This document shows positions 34,501 through 45,615 of a DNA stretch of 64,000 nt, piece by piece. The DNA is taken from assembly GCA_905183005.1 (NCBI GenBank), contig CAJJDO010000003.1:515573-579572 (forward strand). Reading direction: 5' to 3'. How positions within the stretch are numbered: position 1 is the stretch's first letter; the number at the start of each line of letters is the position of its first letter. Below the pieces are notes generated by a model. It was not told where the DNA came from. It did no database searches and saw only the letters and a program-made list of their open reading frames with translations. Source of the stretch: Paramecium pentaurelia. Its lineage: Eukaryota > Ciliophora > Oligohymenophorea > Peniculida > Parameciidae. Made by a program: the position numbers and the translations under genes.

Positions 34501-35787
34501 GAATCTTTACCAAGAACTATTTAAGAAGCTCATAAAATTTGGAATCTCCTTCCAAAGGAGTATCAAGATAAAATACTGGCTTATTCAAAACTGGTATGAT
34601 TATTTCAATTATTAATGGTTTTAAATAATTAACATCGATTTATTTTTTGAATAAAGATTTAATACAATTTTTGATTGTTTTTTCATTTGAATGTTATGCT
34701 GCTTTATTAATAAGTATAAATAAAGGTTTAATGCTTTAGAATAATTATCTTTTCAATTCATTATCTATTTTAAATTATTATTTTTGTGTAAATGGATCCA
34801 TTTTAACCCAAACATCTTTTGTTAAATGAGTACCAAAACTGTCTAATGTAATAAATAAATCTGTAAATAATTTAAAATGTTATTATATTTTCTCATCATC
34901 AATATGTAATAAAACTTCATTTAAAATGGCAACACATATTTTATTATTTGTTAAATCAGAATAAACTTAATATGAATCATGTAAAGCTTACCAAAATTAT
35001 TCATATGTTATTAATTACTTAACACTTTTACTAAATAAAGCTATTTTTATTAATTCACTACAATGCAATTTGAAATCTTCATTCTTTGGGTTGTGTTATT
35101 AAAAGATCTAAGGTAAATACTTAACAAAATTTAATCTAATTTCATCATCATTTATAATAAATGCATAAATAATTGATCTAATCTCTTAAAATTATTAAGC
35201 AACAAATTTTTAACTTTTTTCTGTATAAATATCCTCTGAAAATAACACAAATTCCATAGCTCTCTCTAAAACCCACTACTTTTGAACCTTTAATAAAGAA
35301 AATAAGTTCTTATATAATTTCTTGACTTTATCAACTATGATCATTGTTTGATCATTTACATTCATAAGACTTTCATAAATAGGTTTAACTATTTTATTTA
35401 CATATCCTTATGTTGAAATATATTTAGAACATAGATTTCTTAATTGTTCCTCAGTGCAAATGGATAATATTCTTTTTGTGGCTATAAATTAATGATGTAA
35501 TTACTTTGTAAATTATCAATTGAAATTTCAAATGTTTTTTCAATTATTTCCATAGATACATCACATCTTAATCTTTTATAACATAAGATCAAGATATCTA
35601 TATTTTGTTAAGATATCCATTCAGACTTAAGTTCATTTGTCAATGCTTAGTTTAATGCTTCTTAAACTTCTTCTTTTTAATATTTATGGACACAAATATC
35701 AATAAGAGGCTTTAAGGATACTTGTTTACCGCTAGACTTTTTTTGTTCTACATATTCTTATATTTGTAATAATTCTTTCACAAACAT
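31574..35787 (-). CDS. TRM3: Trm3/TARBP1-like tRNA 2'-O-ribose methyltransferase, 1,396 aa
   Basis: One 23-nt intron near the 5' end gives 1,397 codons. The C-terminal ~165 residues are a SpoU/TrmH (SPOUT) domain: IVGDIIVVATLLEKIPNFGH, then VLGKEKTGLPIEYIELMDNC, then VEIPQYGVIRSLNVHISAVI, the SAM-binding knot. It is preceded by FQRKIN as in TARBP1. The ~1,200 residues before it are helical, Leu/Ile/Gln-rich, HEAT-like. Yeast Trm3 (1,436 aa) with this layout methylates G18 of several tRNAs. Size, order and motif agree, so the assignment is good; the substrate is inferred. Confidence 0.88.
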
Positions 35788-36165
35788 TCGCAAATTAAAA
35801 ATTTTATTTTGAAATAGTTTAATTAATCATGATTATCCTTGAGATTCTGTTAATTTTATAAGTAATATTCATTATTAAATTTTTTTCTATAAACCCTATA
35901 TAATATTTAAATTCTCATTAAAATCTTATAAAAGTTGACTGAAAGTATTAAAAACTTCCTAAAAAACATTAATATTAAAATGGGGCTTAACAAAATAGTA
36001 ATGAATTTTCAGATATTAGAATTTAGTAATATTTTATAAATCATTTCAATATAATGAAACAATAGATTAAACTAAATTTAATACTTTAATGAATACAGAA
36101 AAACAGGAAAATATAAATATGTAGGAATTTATAAAAAAAACTAAATTAAATGTTAAGAATTAGAA
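35788..36165. other. Intergenic, no gene seen
   Basis: AT-rich promoter-side region of the Trm3-like gene and left flank of the inverted repeat. No ORF of convincing composition and no RNA gene recognised. Confidence 0.4.
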
Positions 36166-36553
36166 ACGTTGATTATCTATAAGATTAACAATTGTTACAT
36201 AATGTATATTAATAAAATATGAATAATAAATAGTAATTAGGGAGTATAGCTCAGTAGCAGAGCAGCAGACTGCAGATCTGTAGGTCTCAGGTGCGAACCC
36301 TGATGCTCCCTTCTTTTTTTTTTTGTTTTTATTAATACAATTGTATTTAATTTCATAATATTAATATTTAATACTACTTAATTTATTATTATATCATTAT
36401 ATTCTAATAAATCCAAACTAATTCAACTTATCCAATAAATCTTTAATCTCATTGTACTTTCAAAAATTAAAATATATTTATTATTAAAAATATTCATACA
36501 CCATCATTCATCATTAAACAAATATAAATTTTAATAGAAACTCAAAATAAAAG
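36166..36553 (+). repeat. Left arm of a 388-bp inverted repeat
   Basis: By eye this arm equals the reverse complement of 39817-40204 over all 388 positions except one (C at 36414 against T in the complement of the right arm). It includes a whole tRNA-Cys gene, an 11-T run behind it and ~230 bp of AT-rich flank. Similarity stops abruptly at both ends. Confidence 0.95.
36240..36311 (+). tRNA. tRNA-Cys (anticodon GCA)
   Basis: A full cloverleaf folds: acceptor GGGAGTA/TGCTCCC with a U discriminator (usual for tRNA-Cys), D arm GCTC/GAGC, anticodon stem GCAGA/TCTGT with loop CTGCAGA (anticodon GCA, no intron), and T arm TCAGG/CCTGA with a TGCGAAC loop. An 11-T run at 36314-36324 serves as Pol III terminator. 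Internal A and B box sequences are present. It lies within the left repeat arm. Confidence 0.95.
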
Positions 36554-37700
36554 GATTCAATATATCTTATTATTCTATTTTAAGCTTACAAACTAATATT
36601 ATTTGAGATTTTATTATCTTGAGACTATATTGATTTAGCAGGAATTAAATTAAATTCGTATAATTTGTTTTTAATTTATAGAAAAAGGCATAAAATCAGT
36701 GTTTTAGCTTCACTGAAATTCAAAACTAAAGAGATGTAATCCTATTAAACTAAGAAAATACATTAATACTAAAATCAAATTTAACGAAATAAAATTAAAG
36801 TTCTATAAATTATTATTAATATTCATAATGTATTTCAACATTAATTTTTTTTTCCACTAAATTTAATATTGATGTGAATAAATAGTAAAAAATATTTCTT
36901 ATCTAAATTTATAATCGAATTTGATAATGTTGTATCAAAGAAATAAACCTTTTAAATTCAATATATCAATATGTAATTTTAAGCTTTTCAAAAGCTCTCT
37001 CTTTATGAATATATCAGTATATAATACTAAAAATTTTTTAAGTAATTTTTTGTTGAATATTAAAATCAACTTAGTTGTTCATTTTTTGAAATTAATTTGT
37101 TTTAGGATAACATCTTCCAACAATTTTAATAAATTATACAGGACAAACCCACCGCAATTACTTCTTTAATTTTCTCTATTCTTATTGAAATTTAAATATA
37201 GAGCATACATAATCTTAATGAATGTTTGAAGCTTGCCATATTATTTCAATACCTAATTATTAAATATAGATAAGGAAGAAAAATTTTGAGAAACAACAAA
37301 AATAGAGTTGAATAATTAGGTTAAAGAAAAATGTTAGGAATAATGAAGAATCATAAAAAAAATTAATCTCAATTCATAATTACCTTAGAATAATATATAA
37401 ATAAGAATGGAAAAGAATTAGAAATTTGAAAAATAAGAATATACTAATAAAAATTTAAATAATTAATGATTAATACCTTATAACTTTCATGATGCGTTAT
37501 TAATATGAATTTTAATTAAAATAATTTATAATATTAAATAATACAAATTATTATAATTCAATTTGAATCGTTTTTATATAATTAGTAAGGTCTTCCTGTT
37601 TCTTCGTCAATTAATTAATGATGGCATATTAAACTACGGATTATCTGTAATATTAAAGGACATGCTAAGGTTCAAAAAGCATATAATCTTTAATTGTCCA
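36554..37700. other. Non-coding 1.15 kb upstream of asparagine synthetase
   Basis: Between the left repeat arm and the start of the enclosed gene. Short ORFs exist on both strands (for example + 36921-37169), but all are Asn/Ile/Phe/Lys mixtures without motifs, as expected from ~85% AT. This is the longest gene-free stretch in the central part of the window. It must contain the promoter of asparagine synthetase. I cannot recognise an RNA gene in it. Confidence 0.5.
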
Positions 37701-39601
37701 ATGTGTGGGATTTTGGCCATTTTAAATATTAGAGGAACAGAAGTTGAAGTAAGGGCAAAAGCCTATGAATTGTCTAGAAGAATAAGACATAGAGGTCCAG
37801 ATAGATCAAAAATAATTGTTCTTGTAATGATATATCCATAATGTTTAGGAAATAAGCCCAGGTTTGTATCATGTGATTTCTCATGAAAGATTGGGATTAG
37901 TGGATTTGAGTGATAAAGGTAGGCAACCATTTTAATTAATGGATGATGAAAACATAATCTTTATGTAAAACGGTGAACTTTATGATTACTGGGATTTAAG
38001 ACCAGAATTAGAGAAGAGATATCGATTTAGTAGTAATTCAGATACAGAGATAGTTGGAATGTTATACAAAGAAGTAATATGATTGAAAAATACAATATAG
38101 TATGGGGCAGGCAACTTTTGGAACCACCTTAATGGAATGTTTGCCACAGTTCTAATAGATATGAACAAGAAATCATTTCAAGCAGGAAGAGATCATATTG
38201 GAATAATTCCTTTATATTATGGTTACGATAAGGAAGGATCGCTATTCTTATCATCTGAATTAAAAGGAATTCATGACTAAGTTATGGATGTTAAATAGTT
38301 CCCTCCAGGTTTTATATTAATAATAGTATTTTAGGCCATTATATTGATGAGTCATATGAGATCAAGAGATGGTATAATCCAACTTGGCATAATTTTGATC
38401 ATATTCCAACAGGACAGATCAATTTAGAAGAATTGAGAGATAAATTTGTGGAAGTGGTTAGAAGAGAAGTTTAAGGTGATGCTCCATTTGGATTGTTTAT
38501 TTCAGGAGGGTATCTAATTTATGAAGATTATCATAGTGTTGATTCATCAATAGTTGCAGGAATTGTTGCTAAATTAATAAAGAAAGGAGAAATAGATTTG
38601 AGTAAAAGAGGGATGAGAAAAGTTCATTCTTTTTGTATTGGATTGGAAGGATCTCCAGATTTACATTTTGCTAAGAAAGTGGCCGAATTCCATGGATTTG
38701 AACATCATTCATTCACATATACTGTAGATGAAGGATTAGATTACATTCCTGAAGTTATATATCATACAGAGACATTCAATAATACAACCATAAGAGCATC
38801 AACACCAATGTATATGATGTGTAGACGAATCAAAGCTCTAGGAATTAAAATATGTTTAACAGGTGAAGGAAGTGATGAATTATTTGGTGGATATTTGTAT
38901 TTCCATAAAGCACCCAACAGAGTTGAATTTCATTAAGAATTAATCAGAAAACTTCATGATCTACATAAATATGATCTTCTTAGAGCCAATAAGGCTTGTT
39001 TGGCTTGGGGTATTGAAACTAGACCTCCATTTATGAATAAATAATGGGTAGAGTATGTTATGTAAATTGATCCAAAATATAAAATGATTAATGCCTTTGA
39101 ACCTTAAATGGAAAAATACATTCTTAGAAAAGCATTTGAAGATTTAGAACATCCTTATGTACCATAAGAAATTTTATGGAGATAAAAGGAATAATTTAGT
39201 GATGGTGTTGGTTATAGTTGGAGAGATGGTATTATTAAGAGAGCTAACCAATTAATTACAGATTAAGAGTTTTCTTAAGCATCTATCAAATATCCAGTAT
39301 CCACTCCTAGAGATAAAGAATAATATTGGTTTAGATAAATTTATACATCCTATTTCCCAAGTGAAAGTTCTGTTTTGACTGTTCCATATGCCAGATCTAT
39401 TGCTTGTTCAACCGAAAAAGTAATCCATATATAATAATCATTTAGGCATTAGAATGGGATGAAGCTTTCAAAAAAAATACAGACGAATCAGGTAGAGCTG
39501 TATTAGCAGTTCATAATGATGCTATTAAGGAACTCATTTAACCAGATGAGGATCGATCAACTGAGGATATATCCAAAGTATAAGAGCATTTCTAATTATG
39601 A
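37701..39601 (+). CDS. ASNS: Asparagine synthetase (glutamine-hydrolysing), 589 aa
   Basis: Six exons (introns of 25, 27, 26, 27 and 26 nt) give 590 codons. The start is fixed by MCGILAIL: Cys2 becomes the N-terminal nucleophile of the class-II glutaminase domain after Met removal, and RRIRHRGPD follows. The synthetase half has the ATP-pyrophosphatase loop ISGGVDSSIVAG, LTGEGSDELFGGY, and CLAWGIETRPPFMNK. The C-terminal ~80 residues are typical of eukaryotic enzymes (AsnB class). It makes Asn from Asp, Gln and ATP in the cytosol. It sits alone inside the inverted repeat and looks fully intact. One intron (PPG|HYID) starts GTTT. Confidence 0.95.
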
Positions 39602-39816
39602 TTTCTATTACATGTAATCAAATTATAAATCATCATTATTCATTATATATATATAATTGTTAAGCTAAATATCTACAATTAAAAATTATGGCTTTTAAAT
39701 ATAAGCAATATCATTTTGAATGATCCCATTTCCTGAAAACAAAAAGAGGATAAAATGCTCATCTATAATTTTTCAAAAAATATTTCAGACAACTTAATTT
39801 TATAATAGAGATTACA
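39602..39816. other. Short intergenic stretch before right repeat arm
   Basis: About 215 bp of AT-rich DNA following the asparagine synthetase stop. It should hold its polyadenylation region. No ORF or repeat seen. Confidence 0.5.
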
Positions 39817-40204
39817 CTTTTATTTTGAGTTTCTATTAAAATTTATATTTGTTTAATGATGAATGATGGTGTATGAATATTTTTAATAATAAATATATTT
39901 TAATTTTTGAAAGTACAATGAGATTAAAGATTTATTGGATAAGTTGAATTAGTTTAGATTTATTAGAATATAATGATATAATAATAAATTAAGTAGTATT
40001 AAATATTAATATTATGAAATTAAATACAATTGTATTAATAAAAACAAAAAAAAAAAGAAGGGAGCATCAGGGTTCGCACCTGAGACCTACAGATCTGCAG
40101 TCTGCTGCTCTGCTACTGAGCTATACTCCCTAATTACTATTTATTATTCATATTTTATTAATATACATTATGTAACAATTGTTAATCTTATAGATAATCA
40201 ACGT
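39817..40204 (-). repeat. Right arm of the 388-bp inverted repeat
   Basis: Reverse complement of 36166-36553 with one substitution seen. The distal end reaches 4 bp past the TGA of the minus-strand gene 40198-40871, so the stop codon of that gene is inside the arm. The spacer between the arms is 3,263 bp. Confidence 0.95.
40059..40130 (-). tRNA. tRNA-Cys (anticodon GCA), inverted copy
   Basis: Base-for-base identical to the tRNA at 36240-36311 but on the opposite strand, including the discriminator base and the 11-T terminator run. The two genes are convergent, transcribing toward the asparagine synthetase gene from either side. Confidence 0.95.
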
Positions 40205-40871
40205 GTCTTCTCCTTATTATTTTGTACTGTAATTAAATTATTCATATAAGAAATCTTTCCAAAAGGAAGCTTATTTTCTTATAATTTAAATTTAACAGAG
40301 TACTTTGAGTATCTTGTGTTCTACTTTTACTCATCAAAGCTCTTTAGTGAGTTCATTCTTCTTTGCATATGATAAAATGGATTTTTTCCAATATTTGTTC
40401 TAAATATGCTATATCCAAAAAGCTTTTTATAGCTTTTTATTAAATTTATTACATTATTCTACACTTGATCAGTTGTTTTATAAGAATTAGTTAATCTAAA
40501 TTAAAATAAGTCAAATAAATCCTCATATTTACATTCTTCTTACCAAATATTAATTGAATCCTGAGATTATTCACTATCAGAGTAGTTTTAATCCTTTTCA
40601 TTTTATATGGTAGAAACAAGATTTTGTTCTTTATTAGCTTTTTATAAAGTTTCCTCGATAAAAGAAATTGATCTTTTTTAAAATTTTACTTCAAATTAAT
40701 TATAGTAGCACTTTAATTTTGATGCTAAAATCATACAAATGTAATACGAGTTGTGTTCTATCTTTAGGTCCCTTTACCATTGTTATTTTTGCTTTCTTAT
40801 AGAATATTTTGTGAAGAAGGAATCTTATATTATTTAGGTATTACATTTTCTTTATTACCTAATGATTTCAT
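40198..40871 (-). CDS. Hypothetical Gln/Ser/Lys-rich protein, 216 aa
   Basis: One 23-nt intron gives 217 codons. Starts MKSLGNKENVIPKQYKIPSS; the rest is polar with an acidic patch (EKDQNYSDSEQSQDS) and a basic C-terminal half. GNKENV resembles a KEN degron but this may be chance. No domain recognised. The stop codon lies in the right arm of the inverted repeat. An alternative shorter start at 40734 would skip the intron. Confidence 0.55.
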
Positions 40872-40979
40872 AATTGATTAAATAAATTGTGTTTATCTAC
40901 TTCGAAATATGATCTAAAAAATTATATGGATATAATATTAAACAGCTATAATTTTATTTTTATAATAAATTAAATAAAG

Positions 40980-41414
40980 TCAAAAATATTATAATTGTTC
41001 TAGTTCCCCTGATACTCTGCTGTAATTAAAATTTTTTTTTTTGGAGTCAAATGATTCTCCTATTTTTTTTGAAGTCTTACTAAAACTTAGAGTTTCTGAA
41101 TTCTATAGGGATTATTTTTTGGCAAATTATAGTGATCTAGATCTTAAAGGTGTTTGAAATTAAAAGGTTTTTGATAAATTTTTAAGATTACTTTTCTTTA
41201 ATTAGTAAATTGGAAATAGGTTTTTATCAATTAGTAATTTATTTTTAGGACTTTCTTATGGAAACTCTTCAACAAATAATGAATTCTCTTCCTAATGCAC
41301 TTTTTACTTAATTATCACTTTTGGTTTTCTTAAAATATAAAACTTTTGTGATGTTAATCTTCCATATTTTGAGAAGAATCCTTCAGAATTAGCTTTTGTA
41401 TCAAAAATGTTCAT
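40980..41414 (-). CDS. Hypothetical Ser/Lys-rich protein, 144 aa
   Basis: Intronless. Starts MNIFDTKANSEGFFSKYGRL and continues as a basic, Ser/Lys/Gln-rich chain with TPLRSRS and SFSKTSKK motifs, so it is likely phosphorylated and disordered. It lies 108 nt above the next minus-strand gene. Not recognised. Confidence 0.5.
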
Positions 41415-41805
41415 GATTTTAGAAAGTCAAAAAGTATTAAAAAAACTTATAATAATTATTATATAAATTAATTTTTCTTTATAAACAAATTAATAGAATT
41501 AAACTCAATCAAATAATAGATTACTTATTATGATATGTAATTCTATTTTTAAATATATATAAATAAGTATTTTCGAAAAATCATTGATGAAATTTACGAC
41601 CTTGAATATATTTGTATTTTTATTTTAATCAAGGGAAATAATCTTGTTTTTACTAACTGTTATATTCTTTGGAATTTTAAATTACAGATTTTTTGTTTTA
41701 TTAAATTTATTTTAAAATTTATTGATAATATTTTTTAAGACTTGATAAATAATTATAAGGTAAGATGAATAAAAATAATATTTATTTAAATGATAGAAAT
41801 CTTTA
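41415..41805. other. Intergenic, no gene seen
   Basis: About 390 bp, AT-rich, between the start of one minus gene and the end of the next. No protein-like ORF, RNA fold or repeat noted. Confidence 0.45.
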
Positions 41806-43005
41806 TCATTTCTTTCCAAAAGAAGTTTAGTTGGCCATTTCTAAGACTTGTTATTTGAAAATATGAATAACTTCATCAATTATTGCATTTTCCTCTAAAT
41901 TTATATAATTAATGGATACCGTTTCTTCTATTTAATTCTGTCTCATATAATTCTCTAAGTTCTTATAGTGTTGCTGTTGCTGCATTGATTGCATTCTAGG
42001 AATCTTTTAAGACGCTATTTGCTTTAGCTTAGACGGCTAAGGCAGCTTATTCTTACTATATACTATTGAATGAAATAGATTACCACTACTAATTTATCTT
42101 ATAATTATGTTTTTCTTTAGATTTCATCATTTAAATGAGCAACTTCAGATTCTGAATCAGCTAACCAATCTGCTAATTAATAATAAGCAGCAATTTCGTT
42201 TGCTTCCAAATTAGCTAATGATGACTTTAATTAATCTTCAAGATCAGATAAGGCATTATATACTAATTAACCAACATTAAGTCCTGGTTATCTATCTGAT
42301 GATGATCCACCTTCTTACCCTAATGCATGTAATTCAGCATTTCCTGAAGCTTATTCAGCAGCTAATTATGCAAATTTAGTCATAGCATCTTAGTTAAAAA
42401 GTTGACTGTATTATTTCAATTTATCTGAAACATTTTGAACATTCACTTCAACCATAGATGATGGTTAACCAGTTAAATATCCACTTAAATCATTCTTTAA
42501 GACTCTAATAACTCCTAAGGCATCATTATGTTGTTTAATAGCTCTAACAAATAAACCATTTGAAAAACATCTTAATTCTTATAATTCAACTGATCTTCTA
42601 TCAATATCAGCTAATCTTTAAGTAGCCCATGCAATATAATCTGTTGCTTCCTATACAATAATTCATATTATTTTACTCTGTATTCAATTCCTATTTATTC
42701 TCTTCTTGCTTTTGCACTAGCCCATGCTTTTTAATTTAGTTCGTTAACTTTTGATAGAGCAGCAATTCTAGCTTGCCCAATTTCTTCATCTGAAATATTT
42801 TTTTCATCGGCAACACCTTAAGCTTCAATATTACTTGTTTTCAAATCATTCAATAAATCATATACTGCCTAAACTGCATCATTTGATTCTGATCCTGTCT
42901 ATTATTTTTATTCATATTCATTACCTATAGTAATAGAGAGAAATCTATTTCTAAGGCTTATGTACAAACCAAAGCTAATAGCCCAACAATAATGAATTTA
43001 TTCAT
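41806..43005 (-). CDS. Trichocyst matrix protein precursor, 364 aa
   Basis: Five exons (four introns of 25-28 nt) give 365 codons. Begins with a signal peptide, MNKFIIVGLLALVCTQALEI. The mature protein is almost wholly heptad-repeat helix rich in Ala, Leu, Asn and Asp (NDAVQAVYDLLNDLKTS, QAAEQAS-like and LEDQLKSSLANLEANEIAAY). This is the hallmark of the TMP family that forms the crystalline core of Paramecium's exocytotic trichocysts. Precursors are normally cleaved into two acidic products. The C-terminus (ENAIIDEVIHIFKQQVLEMA) is reached through the last intron. This gene also helps to identify the organism. Confidence 0.85.
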
Positions 43006-43069
43006 TTATTAATATTAATATGTATTATATAAAAACGGGTCATACTAATAAGTTAATTATATTTAATAT

Positions 43070-45548
43070 TCATTAATTTAACATCTTTTCCAATTCACCT
43101 ACTTTTTTCTCTAATAAATTCATGTGATTTGTCTGTTCTAATCTTAATTCGATAAATTTTATTTATTATTCACTTAAAAATTCAACCATAGGTTTCCAAT
43201 CGATATTTTATCTTCGTACAATAGAAACAAATTATTCTACAGTCTTTTCAAAATCAATTTTTAGTAATTCAATAATCTAATTGATATGGGTTTCTATAGA
43301 TCTTCTTTGTTTAATTAAATTATTTTCTTAAAATTCTAACAACCATTATCTCAAAATCGATTATTCATTTGTTAATTACATAATACATTAACCAACCCTA
43401 ACACCATCATTAAAATGCAATAAATAAATTACTGTAGATTTAAGTGCTTTTTATAAGAAATCTTGAGACTCTTGAAATTCTTAATTAGGTTCTTATTTTT
43501 CACATAAAATTAAATATTTATTTATTTTTTCTAAAATTCCTTATAATTATTGCCATTAAAATTAGCTTTTTACTTATCCAACAGATTTACTCAAACATTT
43601 TGTGATTAATGTATAAAATTATTTTGATTACTTCTTAGATTCTTTAACTTTTATTAAAATATCTAAAAAAGCTAAATACAAAATAGATAGTTCTTAATTA
43701 TTTAAAATTTTTATCAAATTTTGATTAATTAAACTATAACAATTTCTTTGAGCCATATCTTTGCTGCTTATTTTAGTTGATTCCTCGACCATTTTAAATA
43801 TCAATATATCAAATATGATATAAAATTTATCATATGATATTTACTTCAACAATTATCCTGATGATAATATATATAATAGTTTTTCTAATAATTAGTTAAG
43901 TTTATCACAAGATTAATCTTTTATAAAACTATTTAATAATAATATAATTTAATCTGCTAATAATTGAGGATTTTCAAAATTATTGGTTTCGTTATACTTA
44001 AAATATAACTACTAAAATATTCTAATATTCTAATCTACTTCAATTTCCATCTAATTTTAACTATTTTATTGTTGTTGGATAAGGTTTATATTTCCATAAA
44101 TAATTTAAGAATTAATTTATGGTATTCCATTGTAAGATATACTTTTGGCTTACATAGTCTTCTTCTCCGAATTATTTTATTCAGTTTTTGGTTATTCTAC
44201 AACAAATAAAGGGTTAAACCTTTAACAATTTTAAATTTAATCTTTTTATAAGTTGTCATTATTTTAAGATGTCTAAATTATTTATAAATGTTAAAATTAA
44301 GGAGGAATTGCTTAAACAATTTATTTATTAATAATTACGCTCTCTTCTTTCCAAATAAAAGATATGAATTAAGCAATTAGCTATTTTTATTAGAGAGTGT
44401 TGCTTAAATTCCAATCACTTGCTTTGTCTGACATAATTTATATTAATTGATTTGCTTATTAATTGGATAATTCATCAAAATCTTCAAAATCTACCAATAA
44501 TGGCTGTTAGACTGAATATTTTTTGTACTCACTCAGTAAATTCATTAATAAGGGCAGTGTTCTTTAGGCCAATTTTGGAACTCCATTCCTTAAATATATT
44601 AAAATCATCATTTTAATATATGAAAATATTATCTGTTATTCTAAGAAAGTAGGTATACGCTAAGTAATTAACATTTAGAATAATTACGAAATTTCTTATT
44701 GTAAAGGAATATTTTCTTTCATCCAAGAGATTAGATAAGCCCATTTAAAAAATATTTCACAAAATTCACCTGGTTGTGTTATTTTAGATTTAATATAAGA
44801 CGCTGCTAATTAATTTTATTATATATTATAGCTAAACATTTTTTCATAGAGAGTTTATGGAATTTAGGGAACTTTTAGTTAAACTTTTATTAGTTCAAAA
44901 TGTTAATCGCTAAAAGTATTTAATGGAAAAGGAATAATTTGTTTTTCTTCTATTTAGATTTTTTTTATTTCAAATAATTATTTTAACGCATTTTGACATT
45001 CTTAAACTAATGATCTTGTTTTCAAATTAGATTGATGCTAATAATTTTTAAGAAAATCTGAAATAAGTTATTAGTCAATATTTTTTTCACTTTAAGGTAT
45101 ATATTTTAATAAAATATTAAGAATTTCTAAAAGCTAACTTTAAGTTGATGCATTTTTAAAGGTTGTAATTAATTGAGATAAATGATTAGGTTTATATGTT
45201 TATGCAAGCTTTTCAAATAATTAGTAACATAAAGATTTTTATTCTGGCATTTTATCGATAATAAATTCCATTGTTACATTTAAAATATAATTTGATTACT
45301 AAGTTATTTAGAGTAAAATATTGCCTAAATCACTTTAATCTTTATTTTTTAATGATTTATATTATTTTATAAAAGCATCAACTTAAGTTGCAGTCATTGT
45401 AGTTGAATATTATAATTATTATATTTCATTATTTTATTAATTCATTTGAAGAGGTTTATTCAATTTAGATTATAATGATTATTTTTTTAAATTATTAGTG
45501 GTAGCTGAACCTTATAATTATAAATTTTCTTTATTTGGTAATAACTGC

Positions 45549-45615
<67 letters not shown>

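Noticed and set aside
37563..37700. Upstream extension of the asparagine synthetase frame (46 extra codons)
   Set aside because: The enzyme needs Cys directly after the initiator Met; MCGI at 37701 is therefore the true start.
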